Under the pieces are notes generated by a model. It saw only the letters and a list, made by a program, of their open reading frames with translations, did not search any database and had not been told where the DNA came from. A stretch of DNA of 64,000 bases, taken from the NCBI RefSeq assembly GCF_000337775.1, contig NZ_AOLQ01000054.1, positions 62,001 through 126,000 of the forward strand, read 5' to 3'. Numbering within the stretch: the stretch's first letter is position 1; each line of letters starts with the position of its first letter. Source of the DNA: Haloarcula vallismortis ATCC 29715 (lineage in GTDB: Archaea; Halobacteriota; Halobacteria; Halobacteriales; Haloarculaceae). Made by a program: the position numbers and the translations under genes. Positions 51,058 to 60,156 of the stretch are shown here, piece by piece.

Positions 51058-51921
51058 ATGGACTACTGTTACACGGGCGACGCACACGAGAAACTGTTCG
51101 CAGCGTACCGGGCAGATGAAGAGCCGTTCCCGACCCAGACACAGATGGAGTTCCCGCGACGGGAACACCGAAGGCCGGAAGTCGACATCCTCAAACGACT
51201 ATTCTTCCCGACCTGCTGGAACGCCGCTGAACTGGTCAGGGACGAACTCGCCGTTCTGGACCGTCTCGACACCTTGGGCGGCCTCTTCTTTGCTGGTATC
51301 AGGCCGTACTCCGGATCGGATCCCGCTGCAACAGTCGATGCCGTCATCGATCAACTCCCAGCGGTTCGCAGGCGACTGAAAAAAGATGTCGAGGCTGCAT
51401 TCAAAGGCGACCCGGCGGCGAAGACGTACATGGAGATCATCCGGTCCTATCCGGGGTTCATGGCGATACTCGTACAGCGGGTCGCACACACCCTCTACGA
51501 GGCCGAGGCCTCCGAGTACGCTCGCGAACTCACCGAATACGCCAAGACTGAGACCGGCATCGACATCCACCCCGGCGCCGAAATCGGTGACCACTTTTTT
51601 ATCGACCACGGAACCGGTGTCGTCATCGGTGAAACCACTATCGTGGGGGAGTGGGTCCGCCTCTATCAGGATGTGACCCTCGGCGCGCTGCACTTCGAGG
51701 CCGACGAGAGCGACGAACACAGACTGAAAAAGGGATACAAACGACACCCTGACATCGGCGACCACGTCGTCATCGGCGCGGGCACGAAAGTTCTGGGCGC
51801 CATCACCGTCGGTGACCACGTCAGCATCGGGGCGAATTCCTGGGTCACCGACGACATACCGGACGATACGAAAGTGTACGTCACTGACCACCCAACTCAG
51901 GAACGGAAACGAACAAAGTGA
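51058..51921 (+). CDS. cysE: Serine O-acetyltransferase
   Basis: 287 residues. The C-terminal half is a left-handed beta-helix: HPGAEIGDHFFIDHGTGVVIG with the catalytic His-Asp, then IGDHVVIGAGTKVLG and IGANSWV repeats. The N-terminal helical domain is longer than in bacterial CysE. It acetylates L-serine for cysteine synthesis. No cysteine synthase is adjacent. The C-terminus is very basic (TQERKRTK). A hairpin covers the region just before the start. Confidence 0.88.
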   Translation: MDYCYTGDAHEKLFAAYRADEEPFPTQTQMEFPRREHRRPEVDILKRLFFPTCWNAAELVRDELAVLDRLDTLGGLFFAGIRPYSGSDPAATVDAVIDQLPAVRRRLKKDVEAAFKGDPAAKTYMEIIRSYPGFMAILVQRVAHTLYEAEASEYARELTEYAKTETGIDIHPGAEIGDHFFIDHGTGVVIGETTIVGEWVRLYQDVTLGALHFEADESDEHRLKKGYKRHPDIGDHVVIGAGTKVLGAITVGDHVSIGANSWVTDDIPDDTKVYVTDHPTQERKRTK

Positions 51922-52124
51922 ACTGAAACTGATACTACGGCGGTTCTGAGACTGCAGTGGTACTACGAACCGGTCGGACGAACGGTTCTGATATGTGTAC
52001 CACCTGGAGGACCACTCGTACTGCTGTGGTCAGTTCAGCCGCAAGATGTATTCCTGAGCTTATAGATTAGAATAACAACTGTACCAGCATTAGGTTCTGT
52101 TTCACTCGCTCTCGCCGTTCCCTT
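51922..52124. other. Convergent gap, no gene seen
   Basis: 203 bases between cysE and the dicarboxylate symporter. A moderately AT-rich right part; no tRNA or strong hairpin is evident. Confidence 0.3.
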
Positions 52125-53429
52125 CTAATCGCCGCCGGGAGCGAACTCTGTGACTCCGCTCAGCTTTCGTGACCAGACGCCCGCACCACGGTCGAGTCCG
52201 TCGTTCCACTTCCCCACAACGGTCGAAACTGCGAGGTCGCCAGTGACGTTGTTCATCGTCGCAATCCGTCCAAGAATCGGGTCCACGCCGGCGACGAATC
52301 CAACGACCTCCAGCGGGAGGCCGACCTGTGTGAGAATCACAGTGAGCATGACGATGCCCGCTCCCGGAACGCCAGCGGTTCCGATACTAATGAGGACGGC
52401 CACGATCAAGACAAAGACCTGTTCAGTAAGTACCAGTGGTTGTCCGACGACGTTTGCAGCGAACATCACGGTGACTGCCTGTCGGATGGCGGCGCCATCC
52501 ATATTCGCCGTTGCACCGACTGGGAGCGTGAACGAATACACTTGCTCGGAAATCTGTAGGTCTTCGTCCGCATTACGCATCGTGACAGGGAGCGTTCCGC
52601 TCGACGACCGAGTTGCGAACGCAGTCACCATCGCATCTTTCGCCCCGCTGAGGAACGCAATCGGGGAGACATCGGCCACTACGCCCATCAAGAAAACGAG
52701 ATAGGTGAAGCCGATGTGAATGACGATTGCGACAGTGACTGCCAGCACGAGTTCGCCCAGCGAGGAAAACAGGCCGATACCTTCAGTGCCGATTCCGGAC
52801 GCCATCAACGCGAACACACCAAGGACACCGAATTCGAGCACCCCTCGAACGATGACGAACATCGCTTCAGCACCTACTTCGAAGGCCTCGAACACTGAAT
52901 CGACACTCTCTGCGAGCGCGTCTTGCTGTGAGCGGACGTACGTCAGCGCGATTCCGAACACGATGACGAAAAAAACCGTCGCCAGCAGATTCCCCTCTGC
53001 GAGCGCCGCGACGGGATTGTTCGGCACGATACCGAGCACTACATCCAGTAACGACGGTGGCGCTTTCGACTGCGCTTCGCCGCCGCCGAATTCGAGCCCG
53101 CGGCCCGGCTGAAGCACGTTTGCAACCGCAAGCCCAATGATGCCTGCGAAGGTTGTCGTCAGGGCGTAGAGGCCCACTGTCGCACCACCGATCTTCCCAA
53201 GCTTAGCGGGGGAAAGCTGCCGAATCCCGGTCAGCAGTGTGAAGACGATAATCGGGACAATCAGCATATTGAGCAGCCGAAGGAAGAGATCGCCCACTGG
53301 TTTGACCACGACCATCTGCTCCCCGAACGCGATACCGGCACCTGTGCCCAGTACGAAGGCGACGAAGATACGCCAGATGAGTGGAATAGACCGATACCGA
53401 CTCCATAGCGTGCGAATTGGTTGTATCAT
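52125..53429 (-). CDS. Dicarboxylate/amino acid:cation symporter (DAACS)
   Basis: 434 residues, about eight membrane helices plus two re-entrant hairpins. GltP/DctA marks are SSSGTLPVTMRNA (HP1), TANMDGAAIRQAV (the NMDG motif of TM7) and GVPGAGIVMLTVIL (HP2). It imports glutamate, aspartate or C4-dicarboxylates with Na+ or H+. Start at the ATG 53429; TTATAAAA lies 22-29 bases upstream, so the transcript is probably leaderless. Two inverted repeats occur further upstream. Confidence 0.93.
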   Translation of the reverse strand: MIQPIRTLWSRYRSIPLIWRIFVAFVLGTGAGIAFGEQMVVVKPVGDLFLRLLNMLIVPIIVFTLLTGIRQLSPAKLGKIGGATVGLYALTTTFAGIIGLAVANVLQPGRGLEFGGGEAQSKAPPSLLDVVLGIVPNNPVAALAEGNLLATVFFVIVFGIALTYVRSQQDALAESVDSVFEAFEVGAEAMFVIVRGVLEFGVLGVFALMASGIGTEGIGLFSSLGELVLAVTVAIVIHIGFTYLVFLMGVVADVSPIAFLSGAKDAMVTAFATRSSSGTLPVTMRNADEDLQISEQVYSFTLPVGATANMDGAAIRQAVTVMFAANVVGQPLVLTEQVFVLIVAVLISIGTAGVPGAGIVMLTVILTQVGLPLEVVGFVAGVDPILGRIATMNNVTGDLAVSTVVGKWNDGLDRGAGVWSRKLSGVTEFAPGGD

Positions 53430-53450
53430 ACTACACAGCAACGGGTAGTC

Positions 53451-53458
53451 TTATAAAA
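53451..53458 (-). promoter_or_regulatory. TATA-like element for the DAACS symporter
   Basis: TTATAAAA 22-29 bases before the ATG at 53429, the clearest TATA box in the window. Confidence 0.5.
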
Positions 53459-53520
53459 ACCCGTCAGCCCCGCCAGTATGTGCACGCGGCTATGATACGG
53501 TCTTCGCTTACAAGATTCTG

Positions 53521-53544
53521 TTTGCTGACGTGTTTGTCGGCAAA
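53521..53544. repeat. Inverted repeat TTTGCTGAC-N6-GTCGGCAAA
   Basis: Nine-base arms with one mismatch, 92-115 bases before the DAACS start in an otherwise empty 302-base gap. A possible operator for the symporter gene. Confidence 0.4.
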
Positions 53545-53590
53545 CGATGAATGTTGCCGGTGAGACGCTGAAAAGATGGTATAATACCGG

Positions 53591-53611
53591 CTGCAATTTG
53601 TTTATTTGCAG
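53591..53611 (-). terminator. Hairpin CTGCAA-N9-TTGCAG downstream of the DMT gene
   Basis: Perfect 6-base arms with an AT-rich loop, about 120 bases after the stop of the DMT transporter gene on the same strand. It may end that transcript. Confidence 0.35.
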
Positions 53612-53731
53612 AAGCCTGATGCCGCTGTCACTCCTGCTTGACGGTCATTCTTACCGTTTCCAGCTTCGCTGTCGATTCTCTCGAATCTAACAGTCCGATT
53701 CAGTCAGTGATGGTCAGCAAATCGGTCCCGG

Positions 53732-54664
53732 TCAGTCGGCCGGCGGACTGGTTTTCGGTTCGACGACCCGACGTAGTTCCGCTCGCAACGCCGTCCACTT
53801 CGCTGCCATGAACCCCAGAAGAATGCACACGAACCCGCTGACGGTGGCGAGCGTGACCTGCTGGCCGAGTACGAGCCAGCCCGCGAGCGCGGCGAACAGT
53901 GGAATCACGTACTCGATGAAGCTCATCTCGATAGGGCCCAGCTGATCAAGTAGCCGGAAGTACAGCAGGAAACCGCCGATACCGGCGACGACAGCCAGAT
54001 ACAACAGCGCCGCAAACGCGGAGGGCGTCCACGATGCGTCTGCAAACGACTGTCCGGGGAGCACAAGCACGGTGACATGGAGGACAACCGCCCCGATAGC
54101 CATCAACCACGCCTGTGTGGCCAGAAACGACATCGACGGGCTGGTGTCGTGCGTGACGACGGCCGGGATGGCAAACGCCAGCGCCGACGCGAACACGAGC
54201 GCGATTCCGATGGTGCTGCTGAGGATATTCGCCGGGTCAGGGTTAGCAATCACAACGACGCCGGTGAATCCGAGTACCACGCCAACACCAGTATTTGCAG
54301 TGAACGTGTCATCGCTGGATGCGAGTTTCGTGAGTGCGGGCGTCACGACTGGCACGAGACCGAGCAGCACCGCGGCGACGGCCCCGGTGACGTACTGCTG
54401 CCCGGTGAACAGGAATACGTGGTGTATTCCGATCATAAGCGTCCCGCCAGCGAGGACGTACACGTAATCGTCGCGGGTCTGTGGCCGTTCTAATGAACCT
54501 GTGACAGCTAACGCGGTAAACAGGAGAACGGAAGCGATGTCGAAGCGTGCGGCGGCGAACGGGACCGGCGGCAGGTCAGCGAGGCCGACATCCGTCGCCA
54601 TGAATGCAGTACCCCAGATCGCAGCCAGAAGGAGAAAACAACCGGTCGTTCGATAGCGACTCAT
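53732..54664 (-). CDS. DMT-superfamily (EamA) transporter
   Basis: 310 residues, about ten membrane helices in two EamA repeats. The first helix FLLLAAIWGTAFMATDVGLADLPPV-like pattern and the second-repeat LDQLGPIEMSFIEYVIPLFAA match metabolite exporters such as RhaT/YdcZ relatives. It is a paralogue of the exporter at 17072. Substrate unknown; a role in exporting amino acids or drugs is only the family default. Confidence 0.87.
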   Translation of the reverse strand: MSRYRTTGCFLLLAAIWGTAFMATDVGLADLPPVPFAAARFDIASVLLFTALAVTGSLERPQTRDDYVYVLAGGTLMIGIHHVFLFTGQQYVTGAVAAVLLGLVPVVTPALTKLASSDDTFTANTGVGVVLGFTGVVVIANPDPANILSSTIGIALVFASALAFAIPAVVTHDTSPSMSFLATQAWLMAIGAVVLHVTVLVLPGQSFADASWTPSAFAALLYLAVVAGIGGFLLYFRLLDQLGPIEMSFIEYVIPLFAALAGWLVLGQQVTLATVSGFVCILLGFMAAKWTALRAELRRVVEPKTSPPAD

Positions 54665-54990
54665 TCAGCCGCCGATAACCACCCGACGGTAAAAGGACCG
54701 TCGAAGCTCGTTGCAAATTGCTAGATGTTGCCACTGCGACAGCGACCGCTCGATGCAGTGTGAATGGCTGGGTGGTATCTGTCCGCGATATACTCGGGCA
54801 AAGTACGCCAGTGAGTACCGTCGACAGCGGTCCAGTTATCGCACCGAATGCTACGTTTTCTTTGGTATAGCTATCTCGATGTATTATGTGGCATGTGGAA
54901 CAATTTATCGAAGCTATGAAAACATTTGCCGCAAAATTATCAGCAAATGCCTATATCTGGAGTCATATTCTCTTACTAACCGATTTATGA
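54665..54990. other. AT-rich gap between DMT gene and the catabolic cluster
   Basis: 326 bases without a supported gene. Holds the terminator-like hairpin at 54923-54949. Confidence 0.35.
54923..54949 (-). terminator. Terminator-like hairpin at the end of the catabolic cluster
   Basis: On the minus strand, CATTTGC, a 13-base loop and GCAAATG form a perfect 7-base stem followed by TTTTC, about 42 bases after the HAD phosphatase stop. It is the probable end of the long minus-strand operon. Confidence 0.5.
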
Positions 54991-55629
54991 CTACACTTTG
55001 GGAATATATTTCTGCACCTCTCTCATATCTGAACTTTCGAGCATTGTATCTGCTGCGTCGGCTGCCGTTTCGGGAACGCGTTCGTCAGGATCGAACAACA
55101 CCGCGGTATCTGCCTCGATAAACGCCTCCGTGTCAGTGTGTGAATCACCGATGTAAGTGATTGACGCAGGGTCGTGTTCGGCTCGAATTTTTCTCAGTAC
55201 TTCGCCCTTCTGATTCGGGCCGACACCGACATCGATGCCCGACACCCGGCTATCTTCGAACTGAATCCAGTTTCCGTGAACGAACGCTGGATCGTATGGC
55301 TCGAACTGTGTGGCGAGGTTAGCAACGCCGGCACTGAGAATGCCGAATCGGATTTCTGCTTGCTGGAGGTGTTCGAGGAGCTCGACTGCTCCTGCTTTCG
55401 GCTTGACAGCCCGGGTCGCACAAGTGATATCGGACTGAGTAACATCGTTCGCACGCCACACGTCGACCGCCCCGCGACACCACTCTGCAAACGAAATCTG
55501 ACCCGCCTCGAACCGGTCCATCAGCGCCTCGGCTTCCGATGTCGTGCCGTAGAGGGTGTGCAATAGCTCGAACCCACCGCGCTGTCGAGTGAGCGTCCCG
55601 TCGAGGTCGAACACTACCAGATGCGACAT
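54991..55629 (-). CDS. HAD-superfamily phosphatase (phosphoserine-phosphatase-like)
   Basis: 212 residues. HAD motifs in order: VFDLDGTLT (nucleophile Asp8 and Asp10), SAGVANLA (motif II Ser), KGEVLRK (motif III Lys) and YIGDSHTDTEAF (motif IV Asp pair). A helical cap domain lies after motif I, as in the SerB/HAD-IB group. It hydrolyses a phosphoester of a small metabolite. Start at 55629, one base apart from the RidA stop at 55631, so translation is coupled. The last gene of the catabolic cluster; removal of a phosphate from a degradation intermediate is the inference. Confidence 0.87.
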   Translation of the reverse strand: MSHLVVFDLDGTLTRQRGGFELLHTLYGTTSEAEALMDRFEAGQISFAEWCRGAVDVWRANDVTQSDITCATRAVKPKAGAVELLEHLQQAEIRFGILSAGVANLATQFEPYDPAFVHGNWIQFEDSRVSGIDVGVGPNQKGEVLRKIRAEHDPASITYIGDSHTDTEAFIEADTAVLFDPDERVPETAADAADTMLESSDMREVQKYIPKV

Positions 55630-55630
55630 A

Positions 55631-56005
55631 CTATTGTTCCGCAACGACTTCTATCTCGACGTCGATATCGACCGGCAACTTAACGACCTCTACCGCACTG
55701 CGTGCGGGATAGGGAGGTGACATGAGTTCACCGTACACCTCGTTCACCTCGTCGTAGTACCGCATATCCTTCACGAAAACCGTCGCTTTCACGACATCGT
55801 CGAGCGAAGCGCCACCGGCCTCCAGAACGGCTGCGACGTTCCGTAGCGTGCGTCGAGTCTGTTCAGCGGGCGTCCCTTGGATTACTTCGCCGGTGTCCGG
55901 GTCGACTGGCCCCTGTCCGGAAACGTAAATACGGTCGCCGCTTGCGATTCCCTGTGAGTACGGGCCGATACTATCCGGTGCGTCGTCAGTTGTTAGTTCT
56001 TCCAT
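55631..56005 (-). CDS. RidA-family enamine/imine deaminase in the catabolic cluster
   Basis: 124 residues. Full family core: DAPDSIGPYSQGI, EQTRRTLRNVAAVLEAGG and the C-terminal PARSAVEVVKLPVDIDVEIEVVA, with the arginine and glutamate that hold the substrate. It differs from the RidA at 43095 and is embedded between an SDR and a HAD phosphatase. In a catabolic setting it would hydrolyse an imine or enamine produced by the dehydratase or dehydrogenase next to it. It begins 10 bases downstream of the SDR stop. Confidence 0.9.
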   Translation of the reverse strand: MEELTTDDAPDSIGPYSQGIASGDRIYVSGQGPVDPDTGEVIQGTPAEQTRRTLRNVAAVLEAGGASLDDVVKATVFVKDMRYYDEVNEVYGELMSPPYPARSAVEVVKLPVDIDVEIEVVAEQ

Positions 56006-56015
56006 GGGTATCGGG

Positions 56016-56858
56016 TTAATTAGTCGTCGGCTGATCGTCCGCGTCGTAGATCTCGTTGATGAACGATGTCGGCAGGCTCGTCGTCAATCCGCCGTCAAGC
56101 ACCAGGTTCTCACCGGTGACGAAACTCGACAATTCGGAGGCAAGGAACAGGGTGGTATCGGCGACTTCTCTCGGCGTACCGAACCGGCCGAGCGGGTACT
56201 GGTCGAGCCAGCGCTCCCGTGCACTTGTCTCTCCGGTCCGCTCCTCAGTGTTTTCCATCTCTGCACGCCTGTTTGCCGTTTCGATGGTTGCCGCTGAAAT
56301 AACGTTCGAGCGGATTCCATGCTGCCCGTAGTGGGCGGCAATGTTTCGGGAGAGTGCTAGCAATCCGCTTTTGGCCTCAGAGTAGCCCGAGAGCCCGATG
56401 CCGAACAGGCCGTTGACCGAGCCCATATGGATTATCGACCCGCCGCCAGTGGCGACCATCGCCGGCAGTACCTCCTTGCTCAGGAGGAACTGACTCTTTA
56501 GATTCAGGTCGAGCATTGACTCGAAAGTGTCCTCGCCACAGCGGTGTAACAGATTGGCGGACTCGTCTGCGCCACCAGCGTTGTTCACGAGCACCCGAAT
56601 ATCTCCGAATTCTTCGATGGTTGTGTCGACGAGGTCCTGTACCGCATCTCGATCCGTAACGTCACATTCCACCGGGACAACACGACCGTCATGTATGTCG
56701 GTTAGTTCCGTCGCAACCGCTTCGACGTCCTCGTAGGTGCGCGAGCAGACGACGACATCGCCACCTGCTTCGGCGAATCGGGCCGCGATTTCTCGCCCGA
56801 TACCCCGCGACGCGCCAGTCACAATGGCCGGCCGGTCAGCTAATGATAGCTCTACCAT
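56016..56858 (-). CDS. Short-chain dehydrogenase/reductase (classical SDR)
   Basis: 280 residues. NAD(P) site TGASRGIG (residues 14-21), the NNAG motif in LVNNAGGA, and the catalytic Ser-Tyr-Lys as HMGSVNG and YSEAK. Similar to gluconate 5-dehydrogenase and 3-oxoacyl reductase. In this cluster it most likely oxidises a sugar or sugar acid hydroxyl. The longer in-frame start to 57125 is rejected because it would overlap the upstream enolase gene; the ATG at 56858 starts the Rossmann strand. It lies 49 bases after the enolase-superfamily gene. Confidence 0.9.
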   Translation of the reverse strand: MVELSLADRPAIVTGASRGIGREIAARFAEAGGDVVVCSRTYEDVEAVATELTDIHDGRVVPVECDVTDRDAVQDLVDTTIEEFGDIRVLVNNAGGADESANLLHRCGEDTFESMLDLNLKSQFLLSKEVLPAMVATGGGSIIHMGSVNGLFGIGLSGYSEAKSGLLALSRNIAAHYGQHGIRSNVISAATIETANRRAEMENTEERTGETSARERWLDQYPLGRFGTPREVADTTLFLASELSSFVTGENLVLDGGLTTSLPTSFINEIYDADDQPTTN

Positions 56859-56907
56859 GACACGAGCACCCACGTTAGCTGCCCTCTTGAAAGTTGCTCT
56901 TGTCCCC

Positions 56908-58077
56908 TCATGTGATTCGATACTCCTCGACGGCGGCCATGTCCACAGTGACACCGAGACCAGGACCGTCCGGGGCCGGGAGACAGCCGTCGCTGACCTC
57001 GAACGGCGTCTCGATGATGTCTGCCTCCCAGCCGTAGTACGTCGAATCCGGGGGCAAGGAAAAGCCCGGGATGCCGGTGAACGCATGAAGAATCGCCGCA
57101 GTCCGAATCCCAAGGTCGAACGCACAGTGGTGCGTGAAGGGAACTCCGGCGTCTTCGAGGATTGCGGCTTGCTGTCGAATCCCGCTGATACCGCCGGCCG
57201 GAGTCAGGTCGATAACGCCGACATCCATCGCGCCAGCTTCCACAAGCGACTGCAGATTATGCGAGATATAGGTGTCCTCGTTCGGTGCGATTGGCTGGCG
57301 GAGGCGTTGTCGAAGCCGAGCTAGCGACGTGTGTGAATCGACTCGAATCGGCTGTTCCATGTACTGCAGGTAAATATTCTCGTCTTCGAGCATCGCGCCG
57401 ACCCGAACTGCTTGGTCGAGCGTCCAGCCCTGATTCGGGTCGAGTCGAAACTCCAGCTGCCCGTTGACTTCGTCGTGCATAGCTTTGATCCGCTCGACAT
57501 CCTGTCGCCAGTCCCGACCGGCTTTCGTCTTGAGGACAGTGAAGCCAGCTTCGAGCGCTTTTCGGGCCTTGATTCGGGACTCTTCGGGCGAGAGGATACC
57601 AAGGCAGAACGCAACCGGGACAGCAGCGGGTGCAGCACTGTTGCCGTCGACGTTTTGCCGGTGTTGCTGAGCACCCTGTGTCGGTGCCGTCCACCCGCCG
57701 AGAAGCTCGTACACCGGTCTGTCGAGGGCCTTCCCGACGATGTCCCAGCAGGCTGTTTCCACAGCCGCGAAGAACATATCCACGTTCGCGTACTCGACGA
57801 ACACCTGTCGGCGGAGCCGCTCGATTTCGAACGGCGACTGGCCTTCAATCATCGGTCCAACGCCGTCTTCGATAATCGACTCAGTGGCCGCTGGTGACAG
57901 GAAGACACGCATCTCGCCCCAGCCAGTAATCCCCTCATCTGTGTCGACACGGACGAGGACGCGCTCCATCGAATGTAGCTTCCCGTGATTGGTCACGTAC
58001 GGCCCGATTCCGAGATGCGCATCTAGGTCGGCCAACGGTACGTCTACAGTTACCGCTGACACACCGGTTATCTCCAT
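56908..58077 (-). CDS. Enolase-superfamily enzyme, mandelate racemase/sugar acid dehydratase type
   Basis: 389 residues. Capping domain about 1-125, then a modified TIM barrel with the KxK pair KTK (183-185), metal ligands Asp213, Glu241 and Glu267, and an Asp290-His316/317 dyad in the VIDLTPAGG and FTHHCAFD segments. The KxK plus His-Asp arrangement is that of the mandelate racemase subgroup, not muconate lactonising enzyme (which has Lys in place of the dyad). Such enzymes dehydrate aldonic or aldaric acids or racemise hydroxyacids. Start at the ATG 58077; the frame upstream to 58158 has no family match. Confidence 0.88.
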   Translation of the reverse strand: MEITGVSAVTVDVPLADLDAHLGIGPYVTNHGKLHSMERVLVRVDTDEGITGWGEMRVFLSPAATESIIEDGVGPMIEGQSPFEIERLRRQVFVEYANVDMFFAAVETACWDIVGKALDRPVYELLGGWTAPTQGAQQHRQNVDGNSAAPAAVPVAFCLGILSPEESRIKARKALEAGFTVLKTKAGRDWRQDVERIKAMHDEVNGQLEFRLDPNQGWTLDQAVRVGAMLEDENIYLQYMEQPIRVDSHTSLARLRQRLRQPIAPNEDTYISHNLQSLVEAGAMDVGVIDLTPAGGISGIRQQAAILEDAGVPFTHHCAFDLGIRTAAILHAFTGIPGFSLPPDSTYYGWEADIIETPFEVSDGCLPAPDGPGLGVTVDMAAVEEYRIT

Positions 58078-58124
58078 GCAATCCTGTCGTTCGTGAACCG
58101 ATATCAAACTACCGCTTCCCCCTC

Positions 58125-59270
58125 TCAGCTCACTGCATCGATGGCCGTGCCAACCCACTCCAGTGACTGCTCCGGAAGCAGTCCGTAGTTATAAAACGAG
58201 AGTCGTGGCACCCCCTTCGAGTCGAGGGTCTGCACGATATCAACCACAGTCGCTTCGTCGTCGATAGCCGGATGACCCGGCAGGAGACCAATGTGCAGTG
58301 GTACATCGGTCACTGCTGCAACGGCGTTATACGCCTCCCTGACCGCATCACTCGACCCCTCATAAGCCGGAAGGCAGTAGTAATCGACGTGGTCCGACAG
58401 CGCTTGCAGGTCGGCCCCGACGATCCACTCGCGGCCGGGTTCGGGCGCGCCGACGTAGTAGCCAAGCGGCGTCGTTCCAGCGGCGTCAGCCAGTGTGGCG
58501 TACAGTGACGCCAGCGTCCGTTCGCGGACATCGACGTATGCGGCGACGGTCTCGTGCTCCGCGAGCCAGTCCTCCGGTGAATGGTCGTGTGCTACATCGC
58601 CGGCAACAATCTCATCCAGCGTGTCAGCGACAGTCGCGCGTGCCCGTTCAGTGTCGACACCTGCGGCCGTCGCATTTTCACAACACTGTGGACAGAAACA
58701 CAGCCCAAGCAAGAACTCGCCGAGTGTGCCCAACTGCGCGTGAATCTTCTGGTGGTGCCATCCAAAGCCCGTTCCGTAGAAGTAATCGAACGTCTCCAGT
58801 TCGATACGACCGAATTCGTCGCGGGACGCCAGATCCGAAACCAGTGTTGAGAGATACGTCTGGACCGCTGGCTGGGAGGGGCACAGGCCGAAGAGCAGGT
58901 CGTCACCGTGTGCCGATTCCAGCGTATACTCTGGGCTGGCCATCCCGAGCCGTGAGTTGTGGCAGCCGACTGTCCATGAGTTGAGTGTCAGTTCCGACAG
59001 GCCGTCGGCGACGTCTGTGACCCAGTCGCCGTCCATCCGTTCGTACGGCACTGGTTCGAGGTCGCCGTACTCCGGGCCGGGCTCGAAATACGAACTCGCG
59101 CGGGCAAACAGTGTCCGCCGCTCCGGATTGTGCGGCGTGAACGCCTGCACAGTGTGATAGTTCGTCGCGAGATTCAGTTCGTCGATGCCGATGTCACGCA
59201 ATCGCCGTTCCACTGTGGCCGGCCCTTCATCTAGCAGGTCCCACGGGTACGCCCACATCGCGAATTCCAT
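58125..59270 (-). CDS. Unrecognised probable TIM-barrel enzyme, glycoside-hydrolase-like
   Basis: 381 residues with alternating hydrophobic strands and amphipathic helices. It begins MEFAMWAYPWDLLDEGP, near-identical in style to the first strand of TIM-barrel glycosidases, then LNLATNYHTVQAF (an N-Y-H catalytic-loop style) and a cysteine cluster CFCPQCC at about residues 195-201. WxxH- and D-containing loops are frequent. I do not recognise a characterised family; similar haloarchaeal or actinobacterial proteins are described only as hypothetical or glycosidase-like. An own TATA-like element is at 59292-59300. Position within a sugar-uptake cluster suggests it acts on the imported glycoside. 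Confidence 0.6.
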   Translation of the reverse strand: MEFAMWAYPWDLLDEGPATVERRLRDIGIDELNLATNYHTVQAFTPHNPERRTLFARASSYFEPGPEYGDLEPVPYERMDGDWVTDVADGLSELTLNSWTVGCHNSRLGMASPEYTLESAHGDDLLFGLCPSQPAVQTYLSTLVSDLASRDEFGRIELETFDYFYGTGFGWHHQKIHAQLGTLGEFLLGLCFCPQCCENATAAGVDTERARATVADTLDEIVAGDVAHDHSPEDWLAEHETVAAYVDVRERTLASLYATLADAAGTTPLGYYVGAPEPGREWIVGADLQALSDHVDYYCLPAYEGSSDAVREAYNAVAAVTDVPLHIGLLPGHPAIDDEATVVDIVQTLDSKGVPRLSFYNYGLLPEQSLEWVGTAIDAVS

Positions 59271-59291
59271 ACGCAACCAACTATCGCGGCG

Positions 59292-59300
59292 ATAATAAAA
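59292..59300 (-). promoter_or_regulatory. Internal promoter before the TIM-barrel gene
   Basis: ATAATAAAA on the plus strand (TTTTATTAT on the minus) lies 22-30 bases before the ATG at 59270, inside the 40-base gap after the permease gene. It would let the enzyme genes be transcribed separately from the transporter. Confidence 0.4.
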
Positions 59301-59310
59301 GTAGAGGCGG

Positions 59311-60156
59311 CTACTCCTTGACCGCGCCAGCAGTCATCCCAGCCACAATATACTCTTCGAGGAAGGCGAATAAAATCAAGAGTGGGATGATACCGATCAC
59401 AGACACGGTGAGCATCATCCGCCAGTCGGTCTGCAGCGCGCCGACCATCGAGAAGACCCCCCGTGGGATGTTGTACTTCGCGCTGTCAGTGAGGAAGGTG
59501 AGCACGAACAGTAGCCGATTCCACGCGTAGAGGAAGGTGTAGGTGATACTGGCGACCAGCGCTGGCTTCGTCAGCGGGAGCACGATTTTCGTGAGGATCT
59601 GCAGTTGGCTCGCGCCGTCGATACGCGCCGATTCTTCGAGCGCGACGGGAATCGTCTTGAAATACCCGTACAGCATCCAGACGTTGAACGGCAACGTGAA
59701 CGCCGCCGCCGGGACGATCACAGCGAGATAGGTGTTGAACAGTCCCATCTGGGTGATGACGTCGAAGAGACCGACAATCAACACGACCGGTGCGAACATC
59801 TGGACGACTAGCACGGAGAGGAGGAAGGTCCGCTTCCCCACGAAGTCGTTCCGGGCACACGAGTACGCGGCCGGTATCGCCAACAGTAGCGTCAGGACGA
59901 CCGTTCCCACCGAGATGATGAAGCTATTCCCGACCCAGAGCAACACGTCGGTCTGTGTCCAGACCTGCAGGTACGCCTGGACGCTGGGGTCGCTGGGGAC
60001 CAGCGTCGCTGGCGCGGCGAAAATCTCTGACTCCGGCTTGAGCGTGCTCGAGAACATCGCGTAGAACGGCAACATCATCAGCCCGAGCAGCGCTATCAGT
60101 ACGCCATAGAGGCGGACTTTGCGGAGGCTGCTCCGGTCATGGCCTGCCATCGTCAT
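59311..60156 (-). CDS. Sugar ABC transporter permease (MalG type)
   Basis: 281 residues, six membrane helices. The EAA loop is recognisable as ALEESARIDGASQLQILTKIVLPLTKPAL (about residues 173-201), which contacts the ATPase, and the C-terminal region follows the MalG pattern. It starts ATGA-overlapped with the end of the first permease, forming a co-translated pair. CUT1-type importers carry oligosaccharides, polyols or glycerol-phosphodiesters. Confidence 0.92.
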   Translation of the reverse strand: MTMAGHDRSSLRKVRLYGVLIALLGLMMLPFYAMFSSTLKPESEIFAAPATLVPSDPSVQAYLQVWTQTDVLLWVGNSFIISVGTVVLTLLLAIPAAYSCARNDFVGKRTFLLSVLVVQMFAPVVLIVGLFDVITQMGLFNTYLAVIVPAAAFTLPFNVWMLYGYFKTIPVALEESARIDGASQLQILTKIVLPLTKPALVASITYTFLYAWNRLLFVLTFLTDSAKYNIPRGVFSMVGALQTDWRMMLTVSVIGIIPLLILFAFLEEYIVAGMTAGAVKE

